In this document: positions 10,141-21,228 of the stretch, piece after piece
Numbering within the stretch: the first letter of the stretch is position 1
Layout: the number at the start of each line of letters is the position of its first letter
Source of the DNA: Clitoria ternatea
Lineage: Eukaryota; Streptophyta; Magnoliopsida; Fabales; Fabaceae
Direction of reading: 5' to 3'
NCBI GenBank assembly: GCA_037962975.1
Contig: CM075673.1
Location: 18,088,001-18,152,000 of the forward strand
DNA: 64,000 nucleotides
The notes under the pieces: model-generated
What the model was told of the DNA's origin: nothing
What the model saw: the letters and a program-made list of their open reading frames with translations, nothing else
The model's database searches: none
Program-made: the position numbers and the translations under genes

Positions 10141-10831
10141 ATCAAGTTTGAAATCCGGGGAGAAACCTTTAGAGCTGCAATCTTTACGGATTTTTGGTTT
10201 ATACTCATAGGTGAAATGGATGAACAAGGTGATTTTCTCTCTTGAGCATGTATTCAGCGCAGTCCTTGTGATGCTTGTCTGAGGTGCTATCAAATAACAG
10301 GAGCTTCTCACTCCCACGATTTTTCTTTTTGTGAAAATAATTGTCATTGCCTTGTTTTATTTCGTTAAAACACACGTTTTGTCATATTAATAAAACTCAT
10401 GTATAAATGCGTATTGAAAAGGTAGCACATTTATTTATGTGGGTTGATCAAGTACCGGAAAAGACAAAGGGAAATTAGATGCAAAAAGAAACAAACGTAG
10501 GTAAAGAGTTTGATAATAGGAATGTAATGGGGTTTGCAGATCTTCCAGTGAATCCCTGAGAACAGTAAGAATCTTGATCCTGTATCAGATGACAAGTTTA
10601 TCCTTTGATCTTGCTTTTGAGAAAGTAATTCAATTTTGGTCCTTGTCCTCGTACCTCAGTTCAGTTCCGCTCTGCTTGGGTGGGGATATTCAGTTACTTT
10701 GCCAAAATTTTGACCTTAATTTTTGCCTGAGCCGCCCTTTCAGGTTTTCGACTCACCAGGTCGCTCTAATTTTTGCCTAGGCCGCCCTTTCAGGTTTTCA
10801 GCCTAACGAGCATGATTTTTTTGTTTTTTTT
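10141..10831 (-). other. Ogre non-coding stretch between integrase and the repeat array (copy A)
   Basis: No domain is recognisable. It holds a direct repeat of AATTTTTGCCT followed by GCCGCCCTTTCAGGTTTT about 50 bp apart (about 10718 and 10770), just after the integrase stop in element sense. Confidence 0.6.
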
Positions 10832-11836
10832 TTAGGCAAAGTATCTTTTGACTGCGTCTGAATTTATAGGCATCGGTAGGTCATCTCCATCCATGTTGGT
10901 CAATACCAAAGCTCCACCAGAAAAAGCTCTTTTTACCACATATGGTCCCTCGTAATTAGGTGTCCATTTTCCTCTGTGATCCTTGTGGATTGGCAGAATT
11001 TTCTTGAGAACTAGATCCCCTTCTTGAAATTGTCGAGGTCGTACCTTCTTTTCATAAGCCTTTTTCATACGCTTCTGATATAACCGTCCGTGAGATAAGG
11101 CAGTTAACCTCTTCCCATCTATTAGGTTCAGTTGGTCATGTCGAACCTGAACCCACTCAGCTTCTTCCAATTTGGCCTCCATGATTACCCTTAAAGATGG
11201 GATTTCGACTTCAATAGGTATGACTGCTTCCATGCCATATACCAAAGAGAACGGGGTTGCCCCTGTCGAAGTTCGAACCGAAGTACGATACCCATGTAAA
11301 GCAAAAGGGAGCATATCACTCCAATCTTTGTAGGTCACAACCATTTTCTGTACTATCTTCTTGATGTTTTTATTTGCTACTTCAACTGCTCCATTCATCT
11401 TTGGCCGGTACGGGGAGGAGTTATGATGATGGATTTTGAAATTCTCACACAATTCCTTCATCATTTTGTTATTTAGGTTTGTGCCGTTGTCAGTAATGAT
11501 CTGACTTGGTAAGCTATATCGACATATTAGCTCCTTTTTGAGGAATTTAACCACAACATTTTTCGTCACATTGGCATAGGACGCTGCCTCGACCCATTTA
11601 GTGAAATAGTCAACAGCGACCAAGATGAAGCGATGGCCATTTGAGGCTTTTGGCTCGATGGGCCCAATGACGTCCATACCCCACATCGAGAAGGGCCATG
11701 GAGCTGATAAAACATTTAGGGATGAGGGGGGTGCATGAATTCGGTCAGCGTAGGTTTGACATTTATGGCATTTTCGAACATAGTCAAAACAGTCAGGTTC
11801 CATAGTTGTAAAACAGTCATGACCCTTTTGCCTCAT
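10832..11836 (-). pseudogene. Ogre integrase, zinc finger half deleted (copy A)
   Basis: 334 codons are open. The catalytic core is complete: Asp55 (GMDVIGPI), Asp116 (ITDNGTN) and Glu152 (GAVEVANK) in DX60DX35E spacing, followed by a C-terminal domain with GDLVLKKI and GPYVVKRAF. Of the HHCC zinc finger only the CHKC end (residues 23-26) remains. The segment between NEA at the end of the preceding frame and GHDCFTTME here is missing roughly 25 residues with a frame change, so the two His residues are lost. The ATG at 11836 is therefore accidental; the frame should be fused to the pol ORF upstream. Copy B carries Glu instead of Asp in WSDMLPF. Confidence 0.88.
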
Positions 11837-12659
11837 TCACGTCTACACATCGAAGGAGTACGGAGTCATGATTCCTTTTGTAAAGCACATCGTCGTTTAA
11901 GAAGAAACCCATAGAAAGTCGTCGTAGGGTTCTTTTGTCATTTTCTGTAGCTTCCCGAGGGTACTCCTGACTTTTGATGTAGTTTTTGATATCATGATAC
12001 CAAGGCTTCCCATCTGTCTCCTCATCTATTGATTGGCAGTACGCAGGTTGGCCATGGTTGCCTATCTCAATGAGGGGCATGTCACTATCATTGCTTATTT
12101 TGAACATCGATGCCAGGGTTGCCAAAGCATTGGCTATTTGATTATTATCATGAGGAATATGGTGAAAAGAGATCTCGTCAAACCCCTTGATTAATTCTTT
12201 GATGTGAGTATAATAAGGAATTAACTTGGTATCCCTAGTCTCCCACTCATCTTTTAATTGATGAATAACCAATGCAGAATCCCCATAAACTTCCAGCAAC
12301 CTTACTTTCGTATCTAAAGCTACTTGGATCCCCATAGCACATGCTTCGTATTCGGCGATGTTATTGGTGCAGTCAAAGCATAACCTGGCACAAATAGGGA
12401 TAATCTTTTTATCTGGAGAAATCAAAACTGCCCCTATTCCATGCCTCAGTGCATTAGACGCTCCGTCAAATCTTAAAATCCATTTGTTTCCCTGGGTTTT
12501 CTCTTCATTAATCAAGGTCATGATGTTCTCATCAGGAAACTCAAATTATAAGGGTTGATAGTCATCCACAGGTTGGTGCGCCAAATAATCTGCTAGAGCA
12601 CTTCCTTTTATGGCTTTCTGGGTGACATATGTTATGTCATATTCAGTCAACAGAACTTG
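11817..12659 (-). pseudogene. Ogre second RNase H (archaeal type, aRH), catalytic Asp replaced (copy A)
   Basis: The region reads in the RT/RNase H frame. From the ATG at 12521 the domain has Asp19 (RFDGAS), Glu57/Glu59 (AEYEAC) and Asp81 (YGDSALV); the last acidic residue expected in the A-D-ALATLAS motif is Asn131 (IANALATLAS). A second RNase H after RT-RH is specific to Tat elements. A nonsense codon near 12549-12551 (QPL-stop-FEF) separates it from the RNase H connection, and it ends at 11817 because of the deletion before the integrase. Confidence 0.82.
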
Positions 12660-13130
12660 CTAGCGAGCAATCCTCCAGGTCAAGGCGGGTTTTTCAAAGA
12701 TGTATTTGACTGGATTCATTTTGGATACAAGCCAAGTAGTATGAAACAACATGTATTGTCTTAAACGTCGAGCGGCCCATGCCAATGCACAACAAGTACG
12801 TTCTAACGCGGAATATTTTGACTCGTATTCTGTGAACCTCTTGCTTAAATAATAAATAGCATGCTCTTTCTTTCCTGTCTCATCATGCTGCCCTAGTACG
12901 CAACCCATGGATTCATCCAACACCGTCAAGTAAAGAATGAGAGGCCTTTTAGGGGTCGGAGGTATCAGGATAGGTGGTTCCTGTAAGTATTGTTTTATCT
13001 TGTCAAAGGCTAGTTGACAATCTTCATTCCATTGTCCTGGTTGATTCTTGCGGAGTAGCTTGAAAATAGGCTCGCAAGTTGCCGTTAGTTGCGAAATGAA
13101 TCTAGCGATATAATTTAACCTTCCTAAGAA
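12660..13130 (-). pseudogene. Ogre RNase H domain of the RT (copy A)
   Basis: Continues RT in the same frame after a TGA. It covers the connection (FLGRLNYIARFISQL), then LTVLDESMGCVLGQHD, AIYYLSKRFTEYE and YSALERTCCALAWAARRLRQY, as in gypsy RNase H. It ends at a TAG in RIAR-stop-QVLLTEYDITY, where a Trp codon is normal. Both stops are single base changes from the expected codon. Confidence 0.85.
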
Positions 13131-14172
13131 TCACCGGACCTCCTTTTCTGTACTGGGCGGAGGCATTTCAAGAATTGCTTTGACTTTATCAGGATCAACT
13201 TCTATTCCTTTTTTACTCACCACAAATCCTAGCAATTTGCCAGATCTCGCACCAAAAGTGCACTTAGCCGGATTTAGCTTGAGTCTAAACTTTCTCAGTC
13301 GCTCAAAAAGCTTTCTTAAGTCACGAATGTGCCCTTCCTCACTTCGGGATTTAGCAATGATGTCATCTACATAGACTTCTATCTCTTTATGCATCATGTC
13401 ATGAAACAGGGTCACCATTGCTCTCTGATAAGTTGCCCCAGCATTTTTTAAACTAAAGGACATCACTTTGTAGCAAAAGGTTCCCCACAGGGTGACAAAG
13501 GTGGTTTTCTCCATGTCCTCAAGCGCCATTTTAATTTGGTTATACCCAGAGAAACCGTCCATGAATGAGAAGATGAAATTCTGAGCCGTATTATCGACTA
13601 GGACATCAATCTGTGGCAAGGGAAAGTCATCCTTGGGACTGGCTCTATTCAGGTCTCGATAATCCACACACATCCGCACCTTTCCGTCTTTCTTTGGGAT
13701 GGGGACAATATTGGCCACCCATTGAGGGTATTTTGCAACAGCTAGAAATCCGGCATCGAATTGCTTCTTTATTTCATGCTTGATCTTTAAGAGCATCTCT
13801 GGCTTCATTCGGCGTAATTTCTGCTTAACCGGGAGACATTCAGGCTTTAAGGGTAGTTTATGTTCCACGATGTTGTTATCTAACCCAGGCATATCTTGGT
13901 AGGACCAAGCAAAGATATCTCGAAACTCTATCAATAACTTAATCAGTTCTTCCCGTTGTTCTTGGCTCAAGGAGGTGCCAATTTTAACCTCTTTTTTATC
14001 TTCTTCATTCCCCAAATTGATGACCTCAATCGCTTCCTGATAGGGTTGAATTTCTCTGGCCTCTTGTTCCAATATTCTAGTTAATTCAGGCGAGAGACCA
14101 TAATCTTCCTCACTATCCCCGTCAGCGTAATCAACCGGATACTCAGAATCCTGAAACGGGGTCGCGATCTTA
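13131..14172 (-). pseudogene. Ogre reverse transcriptase (copy A)
   Basis: Strong gypsy RT: WVANIVPIPKKDGKVRMCVDYRDLN, then FPLPQID, FMDGFSGYNQI, LKNAGATYQRAM, the catalytic YVDD (in EIEVYVDDIIAKS) and KCTFGARSGKLLGFVVS. It ends in a TGA at 13131-13133 in EVR-stop-FLGRLNYI, where Gly is normal. The open frame extends to 14375, but residues before about 14172 (rich in Phe and Leu) look like intron translation, so I set the exon start at the predicted acceptor. Confidence 0.88.
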
Positions 14173-14416
14173 CTGCTTTCGATTGAATCTTTTTTAGGTT
14201 TGCATTTAGGTGAATAACAAAAATACTCGAATGAGGGAAAAGGGAAAGGGAATTTGAGAAAGATGTAAAGAAAGAGATATTGAAATTCAAATATGCATTT
14301 ATTAATGGAAATTTCAAAACATGACAAAACTTGTTCTGCCCTTATTGTAAAAGTAAACCCCAAAGCCTTGGGCATAGCAATGGGGAAATTAAGTTATTAA
14401 GGCAATTACAAATTAC
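14173..14416 (-). other. Putative Ogre intron between protease and RT (copy A)
   Basis: The protease frame runs to a stop at 14413, and RT lies in a different frame. A donor GT at 14416-14415 (AAA|GTAATTT) and an acceptor AG at 14174-14173 (AAAGCAG|T) remove 244 nt and join the frames in phase, giving ...DSN-KIATP.... The acceptor side is T-rich. An intron at this place is described for Ogre elements. TTTCAG at about 14146 is another acceptor but is out of phase with this donor. Confidence 0.5.
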
Positions 14417-15593
14417 TTTGAATCAAAAATTAAACTTGTGGGGAGTTCAATGGCCTCCCAAATACAAAGTTCTGTGCCTGGTGAACAGAGGTGCACAAAG
14501 CTTGCATCATCATAAGAGTCGTCCTCAATAGCAGCCACTTGATCTGGATATATTAAGCACGCGCTCTGAAAACTCTGATAAAGGTCACATATAGGAATTC
14601 TTTTGATGCGAGGTTCACGACCTTCCAGGCGAGCTTTCCTTATCTCCTTCTTCTCCTCTATAACTCTCCTTTTATCGGCTTCAGAGGGTTTGTATCCCAA
14701 GCCAAATTTGCCCTTATTCTCTAGTAATTGTACCACTTCTAATTCTCTTTTTAGTCCATGTCCCAAACCTTTCCCTAGTTGATACCCATTTCGCAACATC
14801 ATTTTCGCTATCATCAAGGACATATTTGACATATGAGCTTTCATCATTGAGGCTCCTTCCCCTATGTAAGAAGCATTGGCGATTTCTAGTGCTTGAAAGG
14901 ATGTCTCAAGAGCTTCTTCCGCTGCTTCGATGTAAGGAGTGGATGAAGGTTTGCTAACCAAGAAATCTTCCTCTCCTGAAACAATTACTAGCTTGTTACC
15001 TATGATGAACTTCAGCTTTTGATGTAATGTGGATGGGACCACTCCAGCAGAATGGATCCATGGCCGACCCAATAAACAACTATATGCTGGTACGATATCC
15101 ATGACTTGAAAAAGAACTGCAAAAGTACACGGACCTACTTGGATAGGAATCTCAATTTCCCCCATTACCTCTCTTCGAGTCCCATCAAAGGCTCGCACTA
15201 TCATGGTACTTAGTTTCATATGGGTCCCGTCAAAAGGTAATTTGGCAAGTGTAGATTTGGGCATAACATTAAGAGATGACCCATTATCCATGAGCACTTT
15301 TGCCAGAATATGGTTTTGGCATTTGACTGAGATATGGAGGGCTTTGTTGTGCCCCATTCCCTCTGTTGGTATCTCATCATCGGTGAAAGTCAAATAGTTA
15401 TCAGTGACAATGTGCCCCACTATCCCTTGGAATTTGTTAAAAGAAATGTCACGGGTAACATGGGCTTCATTCAAAACTTTCATAAGTGTTTTCTTATGAG
15501 GTTCTGAATTAAGCAATAACAACAAAAGAGAAATTTTTGCAGGCGTACGATTCAACTGGTTTACCATTTGGTACTCACTTTGACGAATGAATT
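14417..15593 (-). pseudogene. Ogre aspartic protease with G-patch (copy A)
   Basis: The protease core has the Tat-type active site MDNGSSLNVMPK and the flap-side segment AYSCLLGRPWIHSAG. A G-patch-like segment follows (NGYQLGKGLGHGLKRELE, then KFGLGYKPSEADKR), an Ogre feature thought to bind RNA. The first ATG of the open frame is at 15567, but the same frame is open further upstream (EAHEFLKFIRQSEYQ), so it belongs to a gag-pro fusion now separated from gag by a frame change near 15700. Copy B differs by Ile/Met, His/Tyr and Met/Thr. Confidence 0.85.
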
Positions 15594-18066
15594 TTAGAAA
15601 TTCGTGGGCTTCTTCATCAGATACAGTACTTTTAACCTCCTCAGTCTCTTTTTCATCAGCTTTAGCTTTTCCACTGCTAGCGTTTCTGATAGCGGACCAG
15701 GGTCTTTTCTTAACTTTGGCGGAGTAAAAATTCTACCGCTTCGGGTAACTCCTCCTATTCCAGATATATTTATTACATCAGAGGAGGATGGTCCATCTGC
15801 TTTAGAGCTTTTGGAAATTACATTCATATCGTATTTCCATGGCACAGCGTGAGAGTCTTTGAATGAAAAAGGAGTAGGTGTTTCGATAGTTACTGTTTGA
15901 GGCATTAGAGTATCAATTGGTGCAGAGCTCTTGGTATAGTAAATCACTAATGGTACGGGAGTTGGAACCTTCGGTTTCCCTTGGATCATATTGACGCCAT
16001 CGGTATGGTGCTTATAGATTTGTACGAAATGACTATCCATCAACCTTTGAAGGGTTTCATGAAAACTAAGGTCCCAAGATGCCTCTATCAATCCTGCCTT
16101 AATTAAATGACCATGAATTTCTTTCAATGGTGTTTTGATGTCACAGACGTTTTTCACATATTCCTCTATTTCTTCTATGACATTAACCCCAGAATCTTCA
16201 TGATTAGGCAAGGGATTTATAGCCACATTCGGATTTCCTTCCCGGAAATTAAGCCACTTGGCTTTAATCAAGTCTTGTACTTTACGTTTCAAAGCCAAAC
16301 GGTTTTCTGTTGAGTGCCCTGGTGCCCCAGCATGATAGTCACATTGAGCATTTAGATCATATCCTTTGGGATAAGGTGGTCCAAGAATTGTAGAAGGACA
16401 AGGCACCACAAGGGATTTTTGGATAAGGTGCGGTAACAGTTCAGTGTAACTCATAGGGATTGGGTCGAACTGAACATGATTGCGACCATCGTTTATCCTT
16501 CTCTGATTTTGATTAGGGTTTGGTGGCCGAGTCCATTGTTGCGGTGGTTGTACTGGCATGTGATGATAATTGTGTGGTGGTATGGGTGATTGATAACGAG
16601 GTGGTTGATGGGAAGACTGAGAATGGTTATTGGCAGTAGCAGCTACTTGAGGATATAACGTGGATTTATAGGGGTCATTCTGGGGAAGAGATGTAGGGTG
16701 GTGCGGTCTTTGAGGAAAGTTCCTTAAATCATAGGTGACAGCATTAGCCCCACCTTCCTTTCTTTTTCCAGTTTGCACATGTTTTTTCATGGAAGGTTCC
16801 CCTGATGCAGTTTGGGCAATTTTCCCTGTCCTTACCCCACTTTCCACTCTTTCTCCAATGGTAACAATGTCAGAGAAATTTGATGATACACTCCCAATCA
16901 TTCTGTCATAAAAAGGAGCTTGGAGTGTATCGATGAACATTGCCACAACCTCCTTCTCTAGCAGCGGGGGGTCCACTTGTGCAGCCACTTCTCGCCAACG
17001 CTGGGCATACTCTTTGAAAGACTCATTATCTTTCTTAGTCATATTTTGTAATTGCATCCTATCTGGTGCCATGTCTAGGTTGTACTTGTATTGTTTCAAG
17101 AAGGCATCAGCTAGGTCTCTCCAGCAGTGTATGCGAGCACGTTCTAGATGCATGTACCAAGTCAGGGTAGCTCCTGCTAAACTATCTTGGAAACAGTGAA
17201 TAAGCAGTTTATCACCGAGGGCATGGGAAGCCATCTTTCGACAATACATGGTCAGATAATTCCGAAGACAAGACATACCCTGATATTTGTCAAATTCGGG
17301 CATTTTAAATTTGGGGGGTATCACCACATCTGGAACCAGGCAAAGTTTAGATGCGTCTGTTGGGCCAAAACGTCCCACACCTTCCATAACGCAAAGGCGT
17401 TCTTTGAGAATCTCCATCTTTCCCTTAGGCTCAGTATTTGCAATAGCAGGATTGGTGGTTTGCACGACGACAGGGCGAGGCATCATATACCCATAAGGAT
17501 AATTATGCTGTGATTGGAGGTGAGGGAATTGTTGTGTTTGATATGCCAGATTTGACTGTGTCGTCCCTTGTGGGTTCGTAGTAAGTGTAGTTGCCTAAAT
17601 TATAGGCGGCTGAGTGTTTCGAAGCTCAGAGGTCTGTGGGCTCGGGACTTGATTTTGAGCCTGTGGGTTTAACGAGGGTACTACATTCCCACCTTGTGGA
17701 CCCGAGATTACAGGAGGAAAATAACCAGGTGGTAAACCATACAACGGAAAGGGTATGAGGTTACCATCTTTGATCAGTGAAGGTTTGAGGAGGCATGCAT
17801 CCATATGGCATGCCATAAAATGGTGGTTGCATGGTACGGGGTTCAGCAGTTTTGCCCTGGTTTCCGATATCGTTAGCAGGTGGCGTATCCTGGCCAAGAG
17901 CAAAACCAGGAGGGTACACCGGAGAAGTTGGTTGACGCTCGCTGTTCAAGGATGGGCCCTCCTCTGTGACCTTCTTTTCTAGAAGCTTGGTCAACTCAGT
18001 TATCTGCTCCCTTAAATAGTTGACCTCATTCCTTAAGTTCTCAGTCTCGTTATCCGTTTCAGCCAT
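15594..18066 (-). pseudogene. Ogre gag, broken by a frameshift and a nonsense codon (copy A)
   Basis: The likely start is the ATG at 18066 (MAETDNETENLRNEVNYLRE), opening with a short coiled coil. The frame changes between about 17770 and 17830, then meets a stop at 17595-17597 (NTQPPII-stop) before continuing in the same frame to 15594. The retrotransposon gag domain is clear (KFKMPEFDKYQG, then LTWYMHLE, then NESFKEYAQRWREVAAQV). A knuckle-like motif follows near 16300-16347, CDYHAGAPGHSTEN, but the last Cys is Arg. The end of the frame is shifted near 15700. In life this is the capsid-like protein packaging element RNA. Confidence 0.87.
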
Positions 18067-18409
18067 GAGTCTTGTCTGAAGCCGGGTTCTATAAGGATGT
18101 CTCCCCGTGATTTCTTTCTTTCTTTTGATTTTTTTTAAATAAAAAAAATGTATTAGTGAAAAGAAAAAAGAAAAGAAAGAGACCAAAAATAAAAAAAATA
18201 AAAAATAAAGAAATAAATAATAAAATAAAAATAAAAATAAAAATGATTGAAGCGATCATGAGCCTTGGCGAGCATCCTTTTTACCGTTCCTCAGAACGTC
18301 TCGTTCAAAAGTACTAAGTTAAGCAATGTGGAAACTAATATGATATCATTGTGGACGTGAAGCAATCATTTTATTTAATAAAAGCAGTCATTACATCCAG
18401 CAGAAATAA
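18067..18409 (-). other. A-rich spacer between ORF1 and gag of Ogre (copy A)
   Basis: On the + strand 18130-18245 is almost only A and T with AAATAAAA runs. At 18294-18306 lies an isolated GAACG-TCT-CGTTC palindrome of the same design as the 5' LTR hairpins. No coding is seen. Confidence 0.55.
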
Positions 18410-20337
18410 TCAGTCTCTCCTAGCTCGGGCAATCATAGCCTTCATTTTATTAAGCCGATTTTTACAATATTCTAGGAAAACTATAATCTCCTTGGGGGTA
18501 GTGAGGGGATTTGTCATTCCATCGGCATTTTTCAGCAACTGTGGGATGTCTTCCAAAGTTCCGTTTGCCAGATACGCTAGCTGGTGGAAGCGACGCATCC
18601 ATGAGTGAATGATTTCATCCTGATTTGCTACTTCGGCTCTCATAGACTGTATGATCTCCTGACATCTGTTCTCTATCTCGTATGCATGCCATTTCTCATC
18701 ATTTATTTCTTGTCAAGACGTTTCTGTCATATCTTTGATTTGTTGCTCCATGATAGTGATTTGAGATTGCAGAAAATCTTTTTCTGCCACGGCCTTCTGT
18801 TCATTTTCTCTTGCTTTCTCCATCATCTGTTTCAATAGCTGTTTGTCTGCAAGAATGACATCTCTTTCTTCATTCTTGGCTTTTAGCTGGGAGTTAGCTA
18901 CTCGGAGGCATTGATCTAACTTCTGCCTATGAATCATTTCGGCCTTTCGCTTTCTACTAATGTACTCATAGGCTTGTTCTTTTTCATGATTTTCCTTCTT
19001 TAAAAGAGCACAATCTTGATAGGCTTTTGTCAAGTCATCTTCTAACTTCTTGTTCTTGGCTTTCAGCTCCTCTATTTCTCTAGCCCTTTCATCTTCAAAA
19101 GGGGGTCCAGTAGATGACTCATACCTCGGAGGGGGATCGAATGTCCTGAATGGCAGCTTGACGATAGAGACCCGATTTAGGATCCACTGATAGTATTCTT
19201 CTTTAATACCATGACTTCTGACACCTAACTCTTTCCCTTTCTTGTAAACTTTTTGCCAGGCACCCCTTATATGCTTGAGGGTAGAAGCGTATTCCCCGTT
19301 TGTGTAGTAGAGGACAAAGGGGGTCAATGACTCTTCACTTGGTGGTCCGAGCAAAGGGTAAGCCAATTGGCGCTTGGCTATGACTGGATTATAATTGATG
19401 CATCCACGAGTGCCTATGAGCGGGACATTCGGATAACTTCCACAATGGTGAATGATGGTGTCAACCTTTAGCCATTGGGATACCATCTTATCTTTTCAGC
19501 AGTGAGCCCAATAAGATGGCTGGCCCATTCACGCCCGCTCTTCACAGTCAACTGGCACCACTTTAGGTCTAATATAGGGCATTCAACCTTGCCCATTTGG
19601 CTAAAGACATGTGATGTAAGCCACACATACAAAGCGGGTGAGCAACAGAGGATTCTTTTCCCCCCTTAAGTATGTCAATAGTCCATGGTACAGTAAACAT
19701 CCGCCAAAAGTGCAGTAATAGGATTTTCACGATGAAGTTTACGGGCCAGGAAAACATCTATAGCATCATAGTCTACATAATTCTCGATTCGAGGAAACAA
19801 GATGATACCATAAAGGGTAAGTGCTAAGGTATCCATGAAAGTTTCCCAATCTTTATTTTCAGCCAAACTGTTCATGTGTTTTTCCAAATATGCCCTGGTA
19901 AACCCTGGTATCTGATTCCTGCATAGTCGCGCTTCTTCTAGCTCGGTCGGACTAATCTTCAGTATTGAAGAAAGGGAGGTGATGTTAGCATACTGCCCAA
20001 GTCGTCTGTAAGGTACCTGCCCCTCTAATGGTAAGCCCAAAATCTGCTTGAACTCTTCCACTGATGGCGCTAACTGGAAATCTCGAAATGTGAAGCATCG
20101 AAGATGTGGGTCGTAAAATTGGGCTAAAGCAGTGAGTGCTTCGACCTGTACTTCCACTTCCAAAAGCTTTAGGATCCTCCCATATTTCCTTGAGAAGGTC
20201 ATCCTTTGGGTCAGATTCAGCTTCTGTCCCAAAACCTGTAGGCTAGCAGTGTCAATTTTCCCAACCTTGACATGTAGTAACTTCCTCAATTCGGTCTTGT
20301 TGGCCCCACATTCATCTAAATCCACATTAGTTTCCAT
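18410..20337 (-). pseudogene. Ogre ORF1 (extra ORF upstream of gag), degraded (copy A)
   Basis: Starts at the ATG at 20337 (METNVDLDECGANKTELRKL). The first 220 codons contain FYDPHLRCFTFRDFQLAPSVEEFKQILGLP, a segment resembling the plant-mobile-domain/DUF7745-type ORF1 of Ogre elements. The frame is lost at 19675 and picked up at 19486 (WLKVDTIIHHCGSYPNVPLIGTR, then AYPLLGPPSEESLTPFVLYY), then runs into a long coiled coil (REIEELKAKNKKLEDDLTKA onwards). A stop at 18713-18715 separates the last 77 codons in the same frame. The function of ORF1 is unknown. Confidence 0.8.
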
Positions 20338-21208
20338 TTTTGTTGGATACTCGCCAAGTTCCGATTACTTTCTGGAAGAGAAAAAAAATCAACTTATGGG
20401 CTTGTTATCATTATTTCTTAAAAATATTTTCTGCGTGAATAAATTACAGACATCTCAGATCATCCACTTTTTAGAAGACTTTGCATAAAAACTTACGATC
20501 CAAAAGGCCTATAATTTAAAACACGAAATTGAACGGGCTCAAACTATTTGCCCTATGTCAAAGTTATTGGGCTTTTTTTTTAAGAAAATGTTTATTGGAA
20601 AAGGAGTCTTTTAATTTAGAAAAAAAAGGAAGATAAAATACCATTGCCCCTTGTGTTCTCTATACAGGGTTTGTCTGAAGGTCTCTTATCGGTTCTAAGG
20701 TTCCTCTAATAGTGTCCTCTCACATTGGGTGGCTATTTTAAGTCACTAAAGGCCACTAGAGCTTAGACTCTACCCATGATGTGAACCACAACGATAGGAA
20801 ATCTACCAGGTGTGGGAACCATGAGAAAGTCACACTCTAGCTGAGGCTATCACGATGTCAGACGGAGACGAATGTCCCAAATGACACCGCTACACAACCT
20901 CCCCTAAACTTAATGGTTTATTCAGACCCTTGGGTGTAGGGTCCCACTCAGAATGTGTGTGAAAAAGTGTAAGTGTAGTGTGTGAGGGGCATTCATGCAA
21001 TTTACCCTTCCTTCACAAGAAACAAACACAGAGCAAATAATAATAATAATAAAAAATCATCTACCCTAAGGTTCAATAATACAAAATATAACATCTTCTA
21101 CCCTAAGGTTCGATAATAACATATATCAACAAAACACATAGCATAAACATAGACAAGAAATCATGTAGGATAATTTAAACAAATTAGACGGGCTTGACTC
21201 TCTAAGGT
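20338..21208 (-). other. Ogre 5' leader between PBS and ORF1 (copy A)
   Basis: About 870 nt without coding potential. A short direct repeat of CTACCCTAAGGTTC with AATAA runs occurs at 21061 and 21097. Confidence 0.6.
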
Positions 21209-21226
21209 TCCCCAGTGGAGTCGCCA
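21209..21226 (-). promoter_or_regulatory. Primer binding site, tRNA-Arg type (copy A)
   Basis: The minus strand reads TGGCGACTCCACTGGGGA, two nucleotides after the LTR end GCGACA. This is the tRNA-Arg-type primer site known for Ogre elements. It fixes the inner end of the 5' LTR at 21229. Confidence 0.85.
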
Positions 21227-21228
21227 TC

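Noticed and set aside
9605..10347. Minus-strand open frames of 115 and 142 residues with repeated histidine-rich motifs
   Set aside because: They are translations of the 31-bp 3' UTR array; the repetition follows the DNA period and no independent gene signal exists.
13180..17982. Plus-strand ORFs opposite the Ogre pol, protease and gag frames
   Set aside because: Antisense shadows of recognisable retrotransposon domains.
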